Below, piece by piece: positions 26,775 to 35,916 of a DNA stretch of 64,000 bases (position 1 is the first letter of the stretch; every line of letters starts with the position of its first letter). The DNA lies in assembly GCF_042652645.1 (NCBI RefSeq), contig NZ_JBHSGU010000002.1, positions 1,612,001 through 1,676,000 of the forward strand, written 5' to 3'. This stretch comes from Glaciecola siphonariae (GTDB lineage: Bacteria; Pseudomonadota; Gammaproteobacteria; Enterobacterales; Alteromonadaceae). The notes under the pieces were generated by a model, which was not told the origin of the DNA, did no database searches, and saw nothing but the letters and a program-made list of their open reading frames with translations. A program made the translations under genes and the position numbers.

Positions 26775-27695
26775 ATGGAACACATGAATCACTTAAAAAT
26801 GCTAGAAGCAGAAGCTATACATATAATGCGAGAGGTAGCGGCTAGCTTTGATAACCCATGCATGTTTTACTCCATCGGCAAAGACTCTACGGTAATGCTG
26901 CACCTGGCCCGTAAGGCCTTTTATCCTGACAAAGTACCTTTTACCCTGCTACATGTTGATACCACATGGGAGTTCCATGAAATGGGCGCGTTCCGCGATA
27001 AGCTTCGCGACCGCCTTGGTCTTGATATTATCGTGCATATTAATCAAGAGGCGCTCGATTTAGGCATTCATCCTATTGAATCAGGTTCAGTTAAATACAA
27101 CGACAATATGAAGACTATTGCCCTGAAGCAGGCATTAGATAAGTATAAATTTGACGCTGCGTTAGGCGGGGCACGACGCGACGAAGAAAAATCCCGAGCA
27201 AAAGAGCGCGTATTTTCAGTGCGTAATGCAGACCATCAATGGGATCCAAAACAACAGCGCCCAGAGCTATGGTCTTTATATAATACCCAAATTAATAAAG
27301 GCGAATCGGTCAGAGTGTTTCCACTGTCTAACTGGACTGAGCTCGATATTTGGCTCTATATCTTGCAGGAACAGATTGATATTGTACCTCTTTATTTTGC
27401 CGACGAGCGCATGAGCTGGATAGATGAGGATAGTGGGCAAATTTTGGGCTTAGACGATGAACGCATGTTGCCTTATCTCACCGAAAAAGAAAAAGCCAGC
27501 TTAAAAAAACGCTGGATACGGTTTAGAACACTAGGTTGTTATCCGCAAACCGGTGCGGTGTTAAGTAAAGCCACCACACGCGAAGAGATCGTAACCGAAA
27601 TGATTTTGAGTAAGACCAGTGAGCGAGAGGGGCGATTGCTCGATAAAGACCAAACCGGGTCTATGGAGAAGAAAAAGCGTGAGGGCTATTTTTAG
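26775..27695 (+). CDS. cysD: Sulfate adenylyltransferase small subunit, without an adjacent cysN
   Basis: CysD makes APS from sulfate and ATP, normally as a complex with the GTPase CysN. The ATG at 26775 has GAGGAG just before it and matches the family start (HLKMLEAEAIHIMREVAASF). The PP-loop ATP motif reads FYSIGKDSTVMLHLARKA; GGARRDEEKSRAKER and FPLSNWTELDIWLYI follow, and the end TGSMEKKKREGYF is the canonical CysD C-terminus. About 306 residues, complete. cysN normally follows within a few bases, but here there is none before the convergent peptidase gene 442 bases on. Confidence 0.95.
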   Translation: MEHMNHLKMLEAEAIHIMREVAASFDNPCMFYSIGKDSTVMLHLARKAFYPDKVPFTLLHVDTTWEFHEMGAFRDKLRDRLGLDIIVHINQEALDLGIHPIESGSVKYNDNMKTIALKQALDKYKFDAALGGARRDEEKSRAKERVFSVRNADHQWDPKQQRPELWSLYNTQINKGESVRVFPLSNWTELDIWLYILQEQIDIVPLYFADERMSWIDEDSGQILGLDDERMLPYLTEKEKASLKKRWIRFRTLGCYPQTGAVLSKATTREEIVTEMILSKTSEREGRLLDKDQTGSMEKKKREGYF

Positions 27696-27764
27696 TTTTT
27701 TGCTTTTATTCTTACTGCTTTTATTGCCGCATTTATTGCTACTGATGATGCAAAGGCGTAAAAC

Positions 27765-27793
27765 AAAAAAAAGGCCCCAAATCTGGGGCCTAA
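27765..27793 (-). terminator. Rho-independent terminator oriented for the minus strand
   Basis: AGGCCCC (27774-27780) pairs with GGGGCCT (27787-27793) around AAATCT. The A run before it (27765-27774) becomes a T run on the minus strand, so it can end the transcript of the S9 peptidase gene, although its stop is ~345 bases away. Confidence 0.75.
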
Positions 27794-28137
27794 AAATCAC
27801 ACTCTAGGGAAGGACACACAAAACACCCTTGAATTCAATCTACGATCACTCGTTTGATATCTTATCAACAGTGCCAAGTATCACGATTAAATAGACACCA
27901 CTTTTGCCAAAATAATTCCATTTATTTTCGATTTTTTTGATATTAATTTTTCATAAAAAATTTATTCTATATTTATCAACAACTTAAAAATAAATAATTT
28001 CTAGGTAATTTGCTATTTTTCCTTAAACGTTTAAGTCATTTCGATAATTGCGACCGATTTCTCAAATCAGCACCGAGTATCTTGTAAAAATGCCTAGTAA
28101 AAATTGCAGCGCTCATAAGGCGCCGCCAAAATATATA
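27794..28137. other. AT-rich gene-free stretch with a perfect 14-base palindrome
   Basis: Between the terminator and the S9 peptidase gene no gene is supported. The stretch is strongly AT-rich, especially 27900-28020. CTTAAACGTTTAAG (28022-28035) is a perfect palindrome with a central CG, the form of LacI-family operators, but no gene starts next to it. Confidence 0.55.
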
Positions 28138-30252
28138 TTACTGCTCGCTCACCTCAGGGGTACGATATTTATTAAACCAAGCAATGATGTTTTCAATCTT
28201 ACCCACTAAGCGCGACGGTCGTGATGCTATACCATGCGACGCTCCCGGTACTTTCACCAATACCGTGTCGACTTTACGAAGCTTTAAAGCTTGATAATAC
28301 TGCTCGGTTTCAGACATGGGTGTGCGCTTATCGTCGGTGCCGGTGATAAGCAGCGTAGGAGTAGTGACATTACCCACTAATGACAGAGGCGAACGCTCCC
28401 AATAATGCTCAACATGATCCCAAGGCATGCCGGGAAACTGATAAGGGATTTGGTATAGACCGCTGTCGGCGGTGAGCACTTTAGACAACCAATTGATCAC
28501 CGGTTTAGCGACCACAGCAGCTTTAAATCGGTCGGTTAAACCAATAGCATAGGCGCTGGCAATACCGCCTGCCGACCCACCAGTAATAAATAGTTGGTCG
28601 CCGTCAACAATGCCCTTTTCAATCAGCGCATCAATGCCCGACATATGATCGGCAAAGTCATACTTTGATGAATATTTGTTTTGCAGCAACAAGGCAAAGC
28701 GCTCTCCGTAGCCTGTGCTTCCCCGATGGTTGTTGTAAAACACAATATAACCTTCAGCCGCCATACGCTGAAGTTCCGCGCTAAAATGAGGGCCATATGC
28801 CAAATGCGGGCCGCCATGAATTTCTATGATCAGAGGATATTTTTTACTGCTGTCATAATCAGGAGGCAGAATATACCACCCGTGAATTTCTTCCCCATCA
28901 ATCGACGATGCATAAGTAAATTCTTTGATGTCGCCTAAAGTTTTATGCCCAAATATATCTTCGTTCAGCGCAGTTAATTGACGCTCTTTACTGCCTTGAC
29001 GCACAAAAATATCGGCAGGACGGTCGTGACGACCTTTGGTGAACGCAAACGTACCGTCAGCATAGCTATAATCGCCGCTCGTATATGGCCGTCCAAGAGA
29101 CTGGCCGCCTAAACCCTTGGTTACTGAACTATGCTTGCCCGACAGCGACACATAGTCAATTTGCGTAACGCCGCGCAGCATTTGCTGATAATACAAACCT
29201 GCATTACCCTTCCATTGAAAGTTAGACAAGGCGTTGTCGATGTTAGCAGAAAGGTTTCGGTCATCGCTGCCGTCAACATTCATTACGTGTAAATAAGTGT
29301 TGCGGTAAGCGAGCTTTTTATCATCCCGTTTACCATAGGCAATCAGTTTTCCGTTAGGTGACACAACAGGCGCATTTTCAGCGCCCGGGGCATCGGTTAT
29401 CTGGGTAATCTGTCCACTTACGCTAAGCGCATAAATATTAGATTCGCCCGGTTCATACTCCCAGTTCTCGCTTCGGTTTGCAGAAAAATAGATATGTTGA
29501 CTATCGGCAGCCCAAGATAAGGGACCCCGATGATGATATGGGCCTGAACTAAGCTGCCGAGCGCTGCCACCGTCTGCCGGCACCACAAATATTTGCGTAT
29601 ATTCCGGTTTCAAGGTTCCCCTACCGTCGGCTTGATAGCGCGCCTTTGTGATATATTCAAAGTTTGGTGACCAACTAGCCCCGTCAGGTTTTGCTGGCAT
29701 TTTCACTGAAAACGGCTTTTCATCTGCTTTTACGCTCATGGTAAAAGCAATATGTTTACCATCAGGTGACCACGTAATTGATGACGGGGTTGATGCAAGA
29801 TTGCTAATAAGGGCCGTCTGACCGGTATCTACCCATCTTACGTACAGTTGTGTTTTACCCTCTTTATTCGATAAATAGGCAAGACGCTCTCCATTTGGCG
29901 ACCACCGAGGAGAGTAAGCATTTTTACTAAGCGACACTAGCGGACGATGCTCACCGTCTTTTACGCCCAACGACCAAATACTAGAGCGCGTGCTGTCGGT
30001 CATAATGTCATTTGACCGCCGCACGTATACTACCGCTTCGCCGCTAGGTGAAACTTGAGGGTCGCTTGCTACCTCAAGTTCAAAAATATCTTCAGCACTG
30101 AAATAGTTAGCGCGCGAATCGGGCGCTTTTTCAGATTGACTTTGAGCAGCAAGACTTGAAGCGCAAAAGCTAATCGCAAGCAATATACCCGTTATCATGC
30201 GCCGCGGAGTTGATGGAACTGTTGTTTGCTTCACCTTGTTTGTTTTGTTCAT
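28138..30252 (-). CDS. Exported S9-family prolyl oligopeptidase-type peptidase
   Basis: 704 residues with a signal peptide (RRMITGILLAISFCASSLAAQ). The first ~400 residues form a beta-propeller of WSPNGERLAYLS / WSPDGKHIAFTM-type repeats (DPP IV N-terminal/WD40-like). The C-terminal alpha/beta hydrolase domain carries the Ser in ITGGSAGGIAS (about residue 558), the Asp in ITGTDDKRTPMSE and the His in GASHGIASRP. This is the acylaminoacyl/dipeptidyl peptidase layout, acting on short peptides in the periplasm. Alone on its strand, with a minus-strand terminator well downstream. Confidence 0.93.
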   Translation of the reverse strand: MNKTNKVKQTTVPSTPRRMITGILLAISFCASSLAAQSQSEKAPDSRANYFSAEDIFELEVASDPQVSPSGEAVVYVRRSNDIMTDSTRSSIWSLGVKDGEHRPLVSLSKNAYSPRWSPNGERLAYLSNKEGKTQLYVRWVDTGQTALISNLASTPSSITWSPDGKHIAFTMSVKADEKPFSVKMPAKPDGASWSPNFEYITKARYQADGRGTLKPEYTQIFVVPADGGSARQLSSGPYHHRGPLSWAADSQHIYFSANRSENWEYEPGESNIYALSVSGQITQITDAPGAENAPVVSPNGKLIAYGKRDDKKLAYRNTYLHVMNVDGSDDRNLSANIDNALSNFQWKGNAGLYYQQMLRGVTQIDYVSLSGKHSSVTKGLGGQSLGRPYTSGDYSYADGTFAFTKGRHDRPADIFVRQGSKERQLTALNEDIFGHKTLGDIKEFTYASSIDGEEIHGWYILPPDYDSSKKYPLIIEIHGGPHLAYGPHFSAELQRMAAEGYIVFYNNHRGSTGYGERFALLLQNKYSSKYDFADHMSGIDALIEKGIVDGDQLFITGGSAGGIASAYAIGLTDRFKAAVVAKPVINWLSKVLTADSGLYQIPYQFPGMPWDHVEHYWERSPLSLVGNVTTPTLLITGTDDKRTPMSETEQYYQALKLRKVDTVLVKVPGASHGIASRPSRLVGKIENIIAWFNKYRTPEVSEQ

Positions 30253-30492
30253 GGCGCTGGTCGTCCTATTGTTTTTATTGTGGCTGCTTATATTTGGCTA
30301 ACGTTGCTTATGGTTTATATAAATAACGGTTAATGTTAGTTATGGTTCTTTTTAATTATGGCTATTGTTAGCAAGAATCGTTCGAGAATAAACACTCGCT
30401 AGCACGAAATCAATACGCGCATGCTTGTGGCTAGCATTCAGGCTCAGCCTGCTATATTCTTTCGGCTCAAAATTTACATAGGGGAACCAAGA

Positions 30493-31287
30493 TTGAAAAC
30501 CAAACGCATAATTTCGAGCCTGCTTGCTGGATTATTGATAAGTAGCGCAAGCTTATCGCAGGCGACCGTTGTTGAAGTACGCACCATCATGGGTGACTTT
30601 CAGGTCAATTTATTTGACGAGGCAACACCTCAAACCGTTGAAAACTTTTTAGAATACGTCAATTCCGGTGCTTATGCAAACAACGTTGTGCACCGCAGCG
30701 TACCCAATTTTATTGTTCAAATGGGCGGGTTTACTTATAACAACGATTTTCAGCTTGATAGCGTTGCAACCGGCACGCCGGTCAACAATGAGCCGGTATT
30801 TTCAAATCGCCGCGGCACTTTAGCCATGGCCAAAGCAGCCGGTAATCCAAACAGCGCAACATCACAGTTTTTTGTGAACCTTACCAACAACTCAAGCAAT
30901 CTTGACGTTCAAAACGGTGGTTTTACTGTGTTTGGACAAGTTTTGGGGGATGGCATGAGCGTAGTAGACAGTATAGCTGCGTTACCGGTTTTCAACTTTG
31001 GCGGTGCATTTTCTGAGTTTCCATTACGTGACTACAGCGACGCTGATGAAAGCAATTCGGTTGTTCCTGACGACACTAACATTGTGATTATTACCGACAT
31101 TGTAGTGATTGACGATGCCGTTGTAACTAATCCAGACCTAAATCCTGTGCGAAACACCCTAATTAACGCCACCCCTAGCCAACCGGATGCACCTAGCTCA
31201 AGCAGCAGCGGCGGAAGTTTTGGGATAGGATTTGCGCTGCTTCTTGCGTTTGTCATGGCAACAAGGCGCTTTATAACCCGTCGATAG
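30493..31287 (+). CDS. Cyclophilin-type peptidyl-prolyl isomerase with GlyGly-CTERM sorting tail
   Basis: The TTG at 30493, with AGGGGAA before it, gives a proper signal peptide (LKTKRIISSLLAGLLISSAS); the upstream ATG at 30421 does not. The cyclophilin core is clear: YANNVVHRSVPNFIVQMGGF with the catalytic Arg, then TLAMAKAAGNPNSATSQFFV. After about residue 215 comes a Ser-rich linker, the SGGSFG motif, a hydrophobic span (IGFALLLAFVMA) and basic RRFITRR. That is a GlyGly-CTERM tripartite tail, known to be processed by rhombosortase and linked to type II secretion. The isomerase is therefore probably surface-displayed or secreted, unlike ordinary periplasmic PpiA. Confidence 0.9.
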   Translation: MKTKRIISSLLAGLLISSASLSQATVVEVRTIMGDFQVNLFDEATPQTVENFLEYVNSGAYANNVVHRSVPNFIVQMGGFTYNNDFQLDSVATGTPVNNEPVFSNRRGTLAMAKAAGNPNSATSQFFVNLTNNSSNLDVQNGGFTVFGQVLGDGMSVVDSIAALPVFNFGGAFSEFPLRDYSDADESNSVVPDDTNIVIITDIVVIDDAVVTNPDLNPVRNTLINATPSQPDAPSSSSSGGSFGIGFALLLAFVMATRRFITRR

Positions 31288-31360
31288 CTATATCGACGGA
31301 CAATGTTAGTTTAAACAGAGGATTTGACTACAGCGTTCTTAACAAAGTGCATAAAACAAA

Positions 31361-31966
31361 TTAGTAACCCCAAGGAGTTTGCGGTAGGTCAACCGGTTTA
31401 GTCAGGTCGAAATCTACCCTAAACTCCCGCCCTTCTCTAACGAGTCTGTAAGTAAATGTGTTCTCGTAAACAAATACCTGCCACGTGTTTCCTACCGACT
31501 GCGCCAGCCCCATATCAACAAAAAGCTCTTTAGAATATTGGTCTGCCGGAAACGACTGCATGTGCTTATAACCTGCGTCAATGGTGTGTCCGCCATACAT
31601 AGTAAGCGGATCGTCACTGCCGTCTTGTTTGCGATGGTCGTGCTTTAGGCTGAGTCCACTGCCGGTTTTTGTAATGATCCAAGTGCGCGATGCGTTGTCG
31701 CCAACATGAAAGGGAACCTGTAGTTGCGAGTCTGTGCAGCTTCTCACATGCATAATAAGCGGTGCGTTGAAAGCAGGAGACGGGTCATTGTCAAATACGA
31801 CATCTCCAGCAAATGCTTTGCCGCAATGCATGGCAATAAGATCGAAAAATGCATCGTGAGTGGGAATGGATACAAGAGGCGCAGGACGCAAATTGGAGAG
31901 CGCATTATGTGAAATGAAAAATACAAAAAATGACGCAAGCACGTAACGACACAACTTTATTAGCAT
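31361..31966 (-). CDS. Exported protein of unknown function
   Basis: 201 residues with a signal peptide (YVLASFFVFFISHNALS). The mature part has CGKAFAGDVVFDNDP near residue 48, paired Cys48 and Cys77, a HDHRKQDGSDDP acidic/His stretch near 109, and TMYGGHTIDAG. I recall similar unannotated exported proteins in marine gammaproteobacteria but no function. Stand-alone between convergent cyclophilin and the next gene on its own strand. Confidence 0.65.
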   Translation of the reverse strand: MLIKLCRYVLASFFVFFISHNALSNLRPAPLVSIPTHDAFFDLIAMHCGKAFAGDVVFDNDPSPAFNAPLIMHVRSCTDSQLQVPFHVGDNASRTWIITKTGSGLSLKHDHRKQDGSDDPLTMYGGHTIDAGYKHMQSFPADQYSKELFVDMGLAQSVGNTWQVFVYENTFTYRLVREGREFRVDFDLTKPVDLPQTPWGY

Positions 31967-32112
31967 AATATATGACCTTCTAGAGTGAGACCTTTTAAAA
32001 AGTATTGGGTAAAAAACAGCGATACATCTGGGCAGTAATATCGACTGTACGCGTGGTTATTATGCATGCTTGTGCACTGAATAACACGTACCATACTTAT
32101 CGCAGTGTTTTT

Positions 32113-34005
32113 TTAATGGCGAATATGCTCAGGCACATCAACGCTTATAGAGCGCGTATCAGTGTAGCCCATATTATCAATTACGGTTAAGTCAAAACTC
32201 AGTCGCCTTGGAATACTAGGATAATCGCTGGCCTCGTTTTTCGCTTTTACCTCAAATGCAAGAATCACTGGCGCTTTGGCGTACTTTTCATCCACGGCAT
32301 TAGACACCGACAAATATAAAGTGTTGCTGTTGGCATTCCATGAGCCGCCTCTTATAAACGACTGCTCATTTATTAAGTACGGCAGCATGAATTTGCCATA
32401 GCTGATTGGCTGCGGGTCGTATTCATTTTTGGCGCGTAAAATGTCGTCCACATCAAATATCCAAAAATAAGGATAAGTATCATCGGGCAGATAGGTTCTT
32501 TCGCCTCCGTTTGTATTGCCCCCGTCAACTTGCGATATTTTATATCCCACTCCGCCCTCTAGGCCGGCGTGTCGACCAAACACAATGTATTTTCGGGTGT
32601 TAGGCACAATAAAACCAAAATGTGCAGAGGCCAGTAAGCCCCATATGGGATCGTTCGGCAAAGTTGACTTGGCATTGGCTCCTTTAGAAATCAAATTCGC
32701 AATGCTATATGCCATATGCATACGCGTGGGAATACGCGGATTAACACTAATGTTGGCATCAACAATATCCTGAGGATTGAACGAGAAGAGACTAGGCCCG
32801 AGGGAGTAGCGATTATCAATCGAAAAATTAGAGCCCCAACCTGCTAAGTATTCTCCTTTCAAAGCGTGGCGCATATCTTTTGGAATTTCAGACATAAAAC
32901 CAGCCGCGCGCGACTTACCCTCGAGTTGTAAAAAACCTTTATAATCGCTATTAGCTAAATCATAGGCGTTTGACGCATGCTGAATATTCCAAGGCCTACC
33001 TTTGGTGTCATAAGTATGCTCACAGGTGATAATAAGCGAGTCCTTATAAATCAGTAGGCCGTTAATCACATAGTTATCAAGCTGCCCTACCGTGGTTTTA
33101 TCTTGCACTTTAAAGTAGTTTTGTAGCACCTCGGCAAAGGGTAAATCGGCGCTTTTATCGTTTAACCCGAACTGTGCAGGTATTTTCATTTCGGCAACGC
33201 TACCCTTAGTCCCGGCTACAAAAATGGATGTATTCTCGGGATTCACGCCGATAACGCTTGGCCCAAAGTGAGTGCTACCTTCCTCGCCAGCATCAGCATC
33301 TACCCTAAAAGCGCCCGTATAAGTAATATCAACGTGATTTTGAATTCCCTTGGGAATGGCTACATTTTTTGGCGAAGGGATAGGTAAGTCGGGTGATAAG
33401 TCGCTGGTAAAAACACCGATATCGTTGTGCTCAAAGCTTGGGATTGCAAAGCTGAGCGTTTCGGCATGAGGGTCGATTGCAAGCAACGGCCCTTCAGTTT
33501 GACGCCAAATATATTGCACAATATTGCCATTGCCCGATGAAGAAGCCTTGGCGCTTAGCGTAATACCCTTAGTCGAGACATCAGCTTCAACCACCGCTGA
33601 TACTTTGCCGGTGCCGGCTTTTACCAATACGCTTATCGACTTTTTTGCTCGGTATTTTTTGCCTTGTTTATTTTTTGCCCTCGCGATGGCAGTAAAGTCT
33701 AAAGTCAGTAGTGTGTCTTTATCTAACGACGGAGCTTTAAAATACCAATGGCGCCAGTCTCGCTCAAAACGCGTTTCACCCACTAGGCTCAACTCATACC
33801 TACGGCTGGCCAAGCTCGGCTTTAACTTCCATCGTACAGACTCTAGGCCGCCTTTCGCCTTTACCGACGACACATCAAGCAGCACAGTTTGACCGGCCAC
33901 CATGTCTGGCAAGCGGTCTGGCATTTCTGATAAGTCGACCGCTGGCGCGCACAGTGCAAGCGTGCCGTAAAACAAAACGGCGAATAAAATAACTGATTTG
34001 AGCAT
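32113..34005 (-). CDS. Large exported protein of unknown function with PKD/Ig-like N-terminal modules
   Basis: About 630 residues from the ATG at 34005 (another ATG lies 9 codons up). Signal peptide LKSVILFAVLFYGTLALCA. Residues ~25-200 read as beta-sandwich modules (VEADVSTKGITLSAKASSSG, YIWRQTEGPLLAI resembles a PKD-type domain). The rest resembles a propeller- or lectin-like fold with repeated strands and asides such as GYKISQVDGGNTNGGERTYL, possibly a surface or carbohydrate-related protein. The C-terminus returns to an Ig-like strand pattern (LTVIDNMGYTDTRSISVDV). No catalytic motif recognised. Confidence 0.6.
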   Translation of the reverse strand: MLKSVILFAVLFYGTLALCAPAVDLSEMPDRLPDMVAGQTVLLDVSSVKAKGGLESVRWKLKPSLASRRYELSLVGETRFERDWRHWYFKAPSLDKDTLLTLDFTAIARAKNKQGKKYRAKKSISVLVKAGTGKVSAVVEADVSTKGITLSAKASSSGNGNIVQYIWRQTEGPLLAIDPHAETLSFAIPSFEHNDIGVFTSDLSPDLPIPSPKNVAIPKGIQNHVDITYTGAFRVDADAGEEGSTHFGPSVIGVNPENTSIFVAGTKGSVAEMKIPAQFGLNDKSADLPFAEVLQNYFKVQDKTTVGQLDNYVINGLLIYKDSLIITCEHTYDTKGRPWNIQHASNAYDLANSDYKGFLQLEGKSRAAGFMSEIPKDMRHALKGEYLAGWGSNFSIDNRYSLGPSLFSFNPQDIVDANISVNPRIPTRMHMAYSIANLISKGANAKSTLPNDPIWGLLASAHFGFIVPNTRKYIVFGRHAGLEGGVGYKISQVDGGNTNGGERTYLPDDTYPYFWIFDVDDILRAKNEYDPQPISYGKFMLPYLINEQSFIRGGSWNANSNTLYLSVSNAVDEKYAKAPVILAFEVKAKNEASDYPSIPRRLSFDLTVIDNMGYTDTRSISVDVPEHIRH

Positions 34006-34297
34006 AATAAAACGGCTCTGAGCCCCTTGCATCTTGTTGATTCCTTGTTTGTTGATTCCTTGTTATGGTTAAGCAGCGCTGCTACTCATGTTAACAATTG
34101 ATAGTACAAAACAAAAAATACCGAGGCTTGGTGTTTTACCTTCAGTTTGTTAAACATTGGCCTTGTTTCACGTTTGCTTTGTTAAAAGTTTGCTTTATTA
34201 AACGCACCGGTTAACAACGTAGCACAGCATGGTACAAACATTCATCTTTATGCTACGGTTTGCACTCTATCAGTATTGTGTCAGAGCACCCATTTAC

Positions 34298-35335
34298 ATG
34301 AGCAAAATTAAACAAGACCCTAGAATAGACCCACGCATAAAAGCCGTATTTGGCAAAGTGAATATGAGCGGTGCGCGCGATGTAGAAAGCAGAGAAGCGG
34401 CCCTAGAGGCCGCCAATAGCGAAAAAGCAATTGCCACCCGACAGATGATAGGAAAATTTTTGACGCTGTGCGACACCGAAGATATTGCGCCATCAAAGGA
34501 ACTCGTTGTGTCCGATAAACGCTTTGTGTCATCGCCCGATGGTAATACTGTTCAAATTCAATTTATTCGCCCTGACACAAGCGACGTACTGCCCTGCGTA
34601 TATTATATACACGGTGGCGGCATGGCCACGATGTCGTGTTACGACCCAAACTACAAAGCGTGGGGCAGAATAATGGCGGCTCAGGGCATTGCTGTTGCTA
34701 TGGTAGATTTTCGCAACGCACTGGTGCCGTCAACATCTGTTGAAGTGGCTCCGTTTCCTGCCGGTTTAAACGATTGTGTATCAGGGCTTGAGTGGCTAAG
34801 CGATAACAGCGAAGCACTTTTAATTGACCAGAATCGAATTGTTGTGGCCGGTGACAGCGGGGGCGGTAATTTAGCCATTGCGTGTGGGCTTAGCTTAAAA
34901 CAACGCAAGTCGATGTCGCTCATTGCCGGCATATATGCTATGTGCCCCTACATAGCGGGCAAGTGGCCCTTACCAGAAAATCCTTCGTCAGTTCAAAACA
35001 ACGGGCTTTTACTCGACCTGCATAACAATCAAGCCGCGATGATTTATGGCATAGAAGAGTTCGAAAAACGAAATCCTCTAGCTTGGCCAAGCTTTGCAAC
35101 ATTAGACGATGTTAAAGGTTTAGTGCCAACCGTCATCAGTGTGAATGAATGCGACCCGCTGCGCGATGAAGGAGTTAATTTTTATCGTTTACTGATGCAG
35201 GCGGGTGTTAAAGCCCGATGCAGAGAGCTTATTGGCACCACTCATGCAATTGAGGTATTTCCTATGGCCTGCCCCGACATAAGCTATGAAACAGCAGCCA
35301 GTATTGCGCATTTTTGCAGGTCTTCGGCTGGTTAA
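34298..35335 (+). CDS. Alpha/beta hydrolase of the hormone-sensitive lipase family
   Basis: About 345 residues, cytoplasmic. Oxyanion motif YYIHGGGMATMS near residue 105, nucleophile elbow VVAGDSGGGNLAIA with Ser near 188, Asp in SVNECDPLRDEG and His in GTTHAIEVF complete the HSL/esterase-lipase pattern. ATG 34298 (MSKIKQDPRID) is preferred to the ATG at 34229; the extra stretch looks like a poor signal. Acts on small esters; natural substrate unknown. Divergent from the large exported protein gene. Confidence 0.9.
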   Translation: MSKIKQDPRIDPRIKAVFGKVNMSGARDVESREAALEAANSEKAIATRQMIGKFLTLCDTEDIAPSKELVVSDKRFVSSPDGNTVQIQFIRPDTSDVLPCVYYIHGGGMATMSCYDPNYKAWGRIMAAQGIAVAMVDFRNALVPSTSVEVAPFPAGLNDCVSGLEWLSDNSEALLIDQNRIVVAGDSGGGNLAIACGLSLKQRKSMSLIAGIYAMCPYIAGKWPLPENPSSVQNNGLLLDLHNNQAAMIYGIEEFEKRNPLAWPSFATLDDVKGLVPTVISVNECDPLRDEGVNFYRLLMQAGVKARCRELIGTTHAIEVFPMACPDISYETAASIAHFCRSSAG

Positions 35336-35490
35336 AAAAATAATTTACGTTTTTTTCAAGTTTTTACTAAAGAAATGAAAAGTGCTGCCGTTACAGATTG
35401 CGGGTGAGTATATTTTTGCATAATTGCGTATGCCCCCAAATACCATGAGTTAAGCTCTGCTAAAAAAACTAAAAAAGAAGGAGGGAAGAC

Positions 35491-35745
35491 GTGTATATAC
35501 CTACGCAATATCTTCCAATAAATACAGGTAGAAAAAAGCCGGCAAAGCGTGAAGCAATTTCTTTTGATAAAACCGATAGTAATCCTGATACTGCAACCAG
35601 CGCGCTGCATTCTCAGGTGCTGCTGTACGATCAACGAGAAGGTAAAGACCGGCGCAAAAGAAACATCAAACCATTATTAGATACGCGAACCGGCCGAGGC
35701 CGTCGTAGAGACGAGCGAAGTAAGGCAATAAGCATAACTGCTTAA
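35491..35745 (+). CDS. Small basic protein of unknown function
   Basis: 84 residues starting with GTG at 35491, preceded by a very strong ribosome site (AAGGAGG at 35478-35484). The second half is highly basic and repetitive: REGKDRRKRNIKPLLDTRTG then RGRRRDERSKA. Composition suggests binding of RNA, DNA or an acidic surface. I recall similar short proteins with a DTRxGxxRR pattern in marine gammaproteobacteria, but cannot name a family. A strong terminator follows 74 bases later, so it forms its own transcript. Confidence 0.7.
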   Translation: MYIPTQYLPINTGRKKPAKREAISFDKTDSNPDTATSALHSQVLLYDQREGKDRRKRNIKPLLDTRTGRGRRRDERSKAISITA

Positions 35746-35818
35746 CTTATTATGCTCTAGCGCTTTACTTGCGTATTTTACAGTAAGGTATTGTAAATAT
35801 GTGATGGGTAGACGAATA

Positions 35819-35854
35819 ACAGCCTGCTGGTTAATCTGGCAGGCTGTTTTTTTA
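35819..35854 (+). terminator. Rho-independent terminator after the small basic protein gene
   Basis: ACAGCCTGC (35819-35827) pairs perfectly with GCAGGCTGT (35839-35847) and is followed by seven or more T. Confidence 0.93.
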
Positions 35855-35916
35855 TGTGCATGGATTTGAGTTGCATTTAGCGTCAACAAGCGCTGGCGCT
35901 ATGGTGCTTTTCAACC

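Noticed and set aside
27619..27807. Plus-strand frame with a Leu-rich membrane-like segment over the cysD end and terminator
   Set aside because: Most of it overlaps cysD in another frame and runs through the terminator; hydrophobic stretch comes from T-rich DNA.
31278..31299. Perfect hairpin CCGTCGATA-GCTA-TATCGACGG across the cyclophilin stop codon
   Set aside because: No T run follows, so not called a terminator; role unclear.
33524..33892. 122-codon plus-strand frame inside the large exported protein gene
   Set aside because: Antisense shadow without ribosome site.
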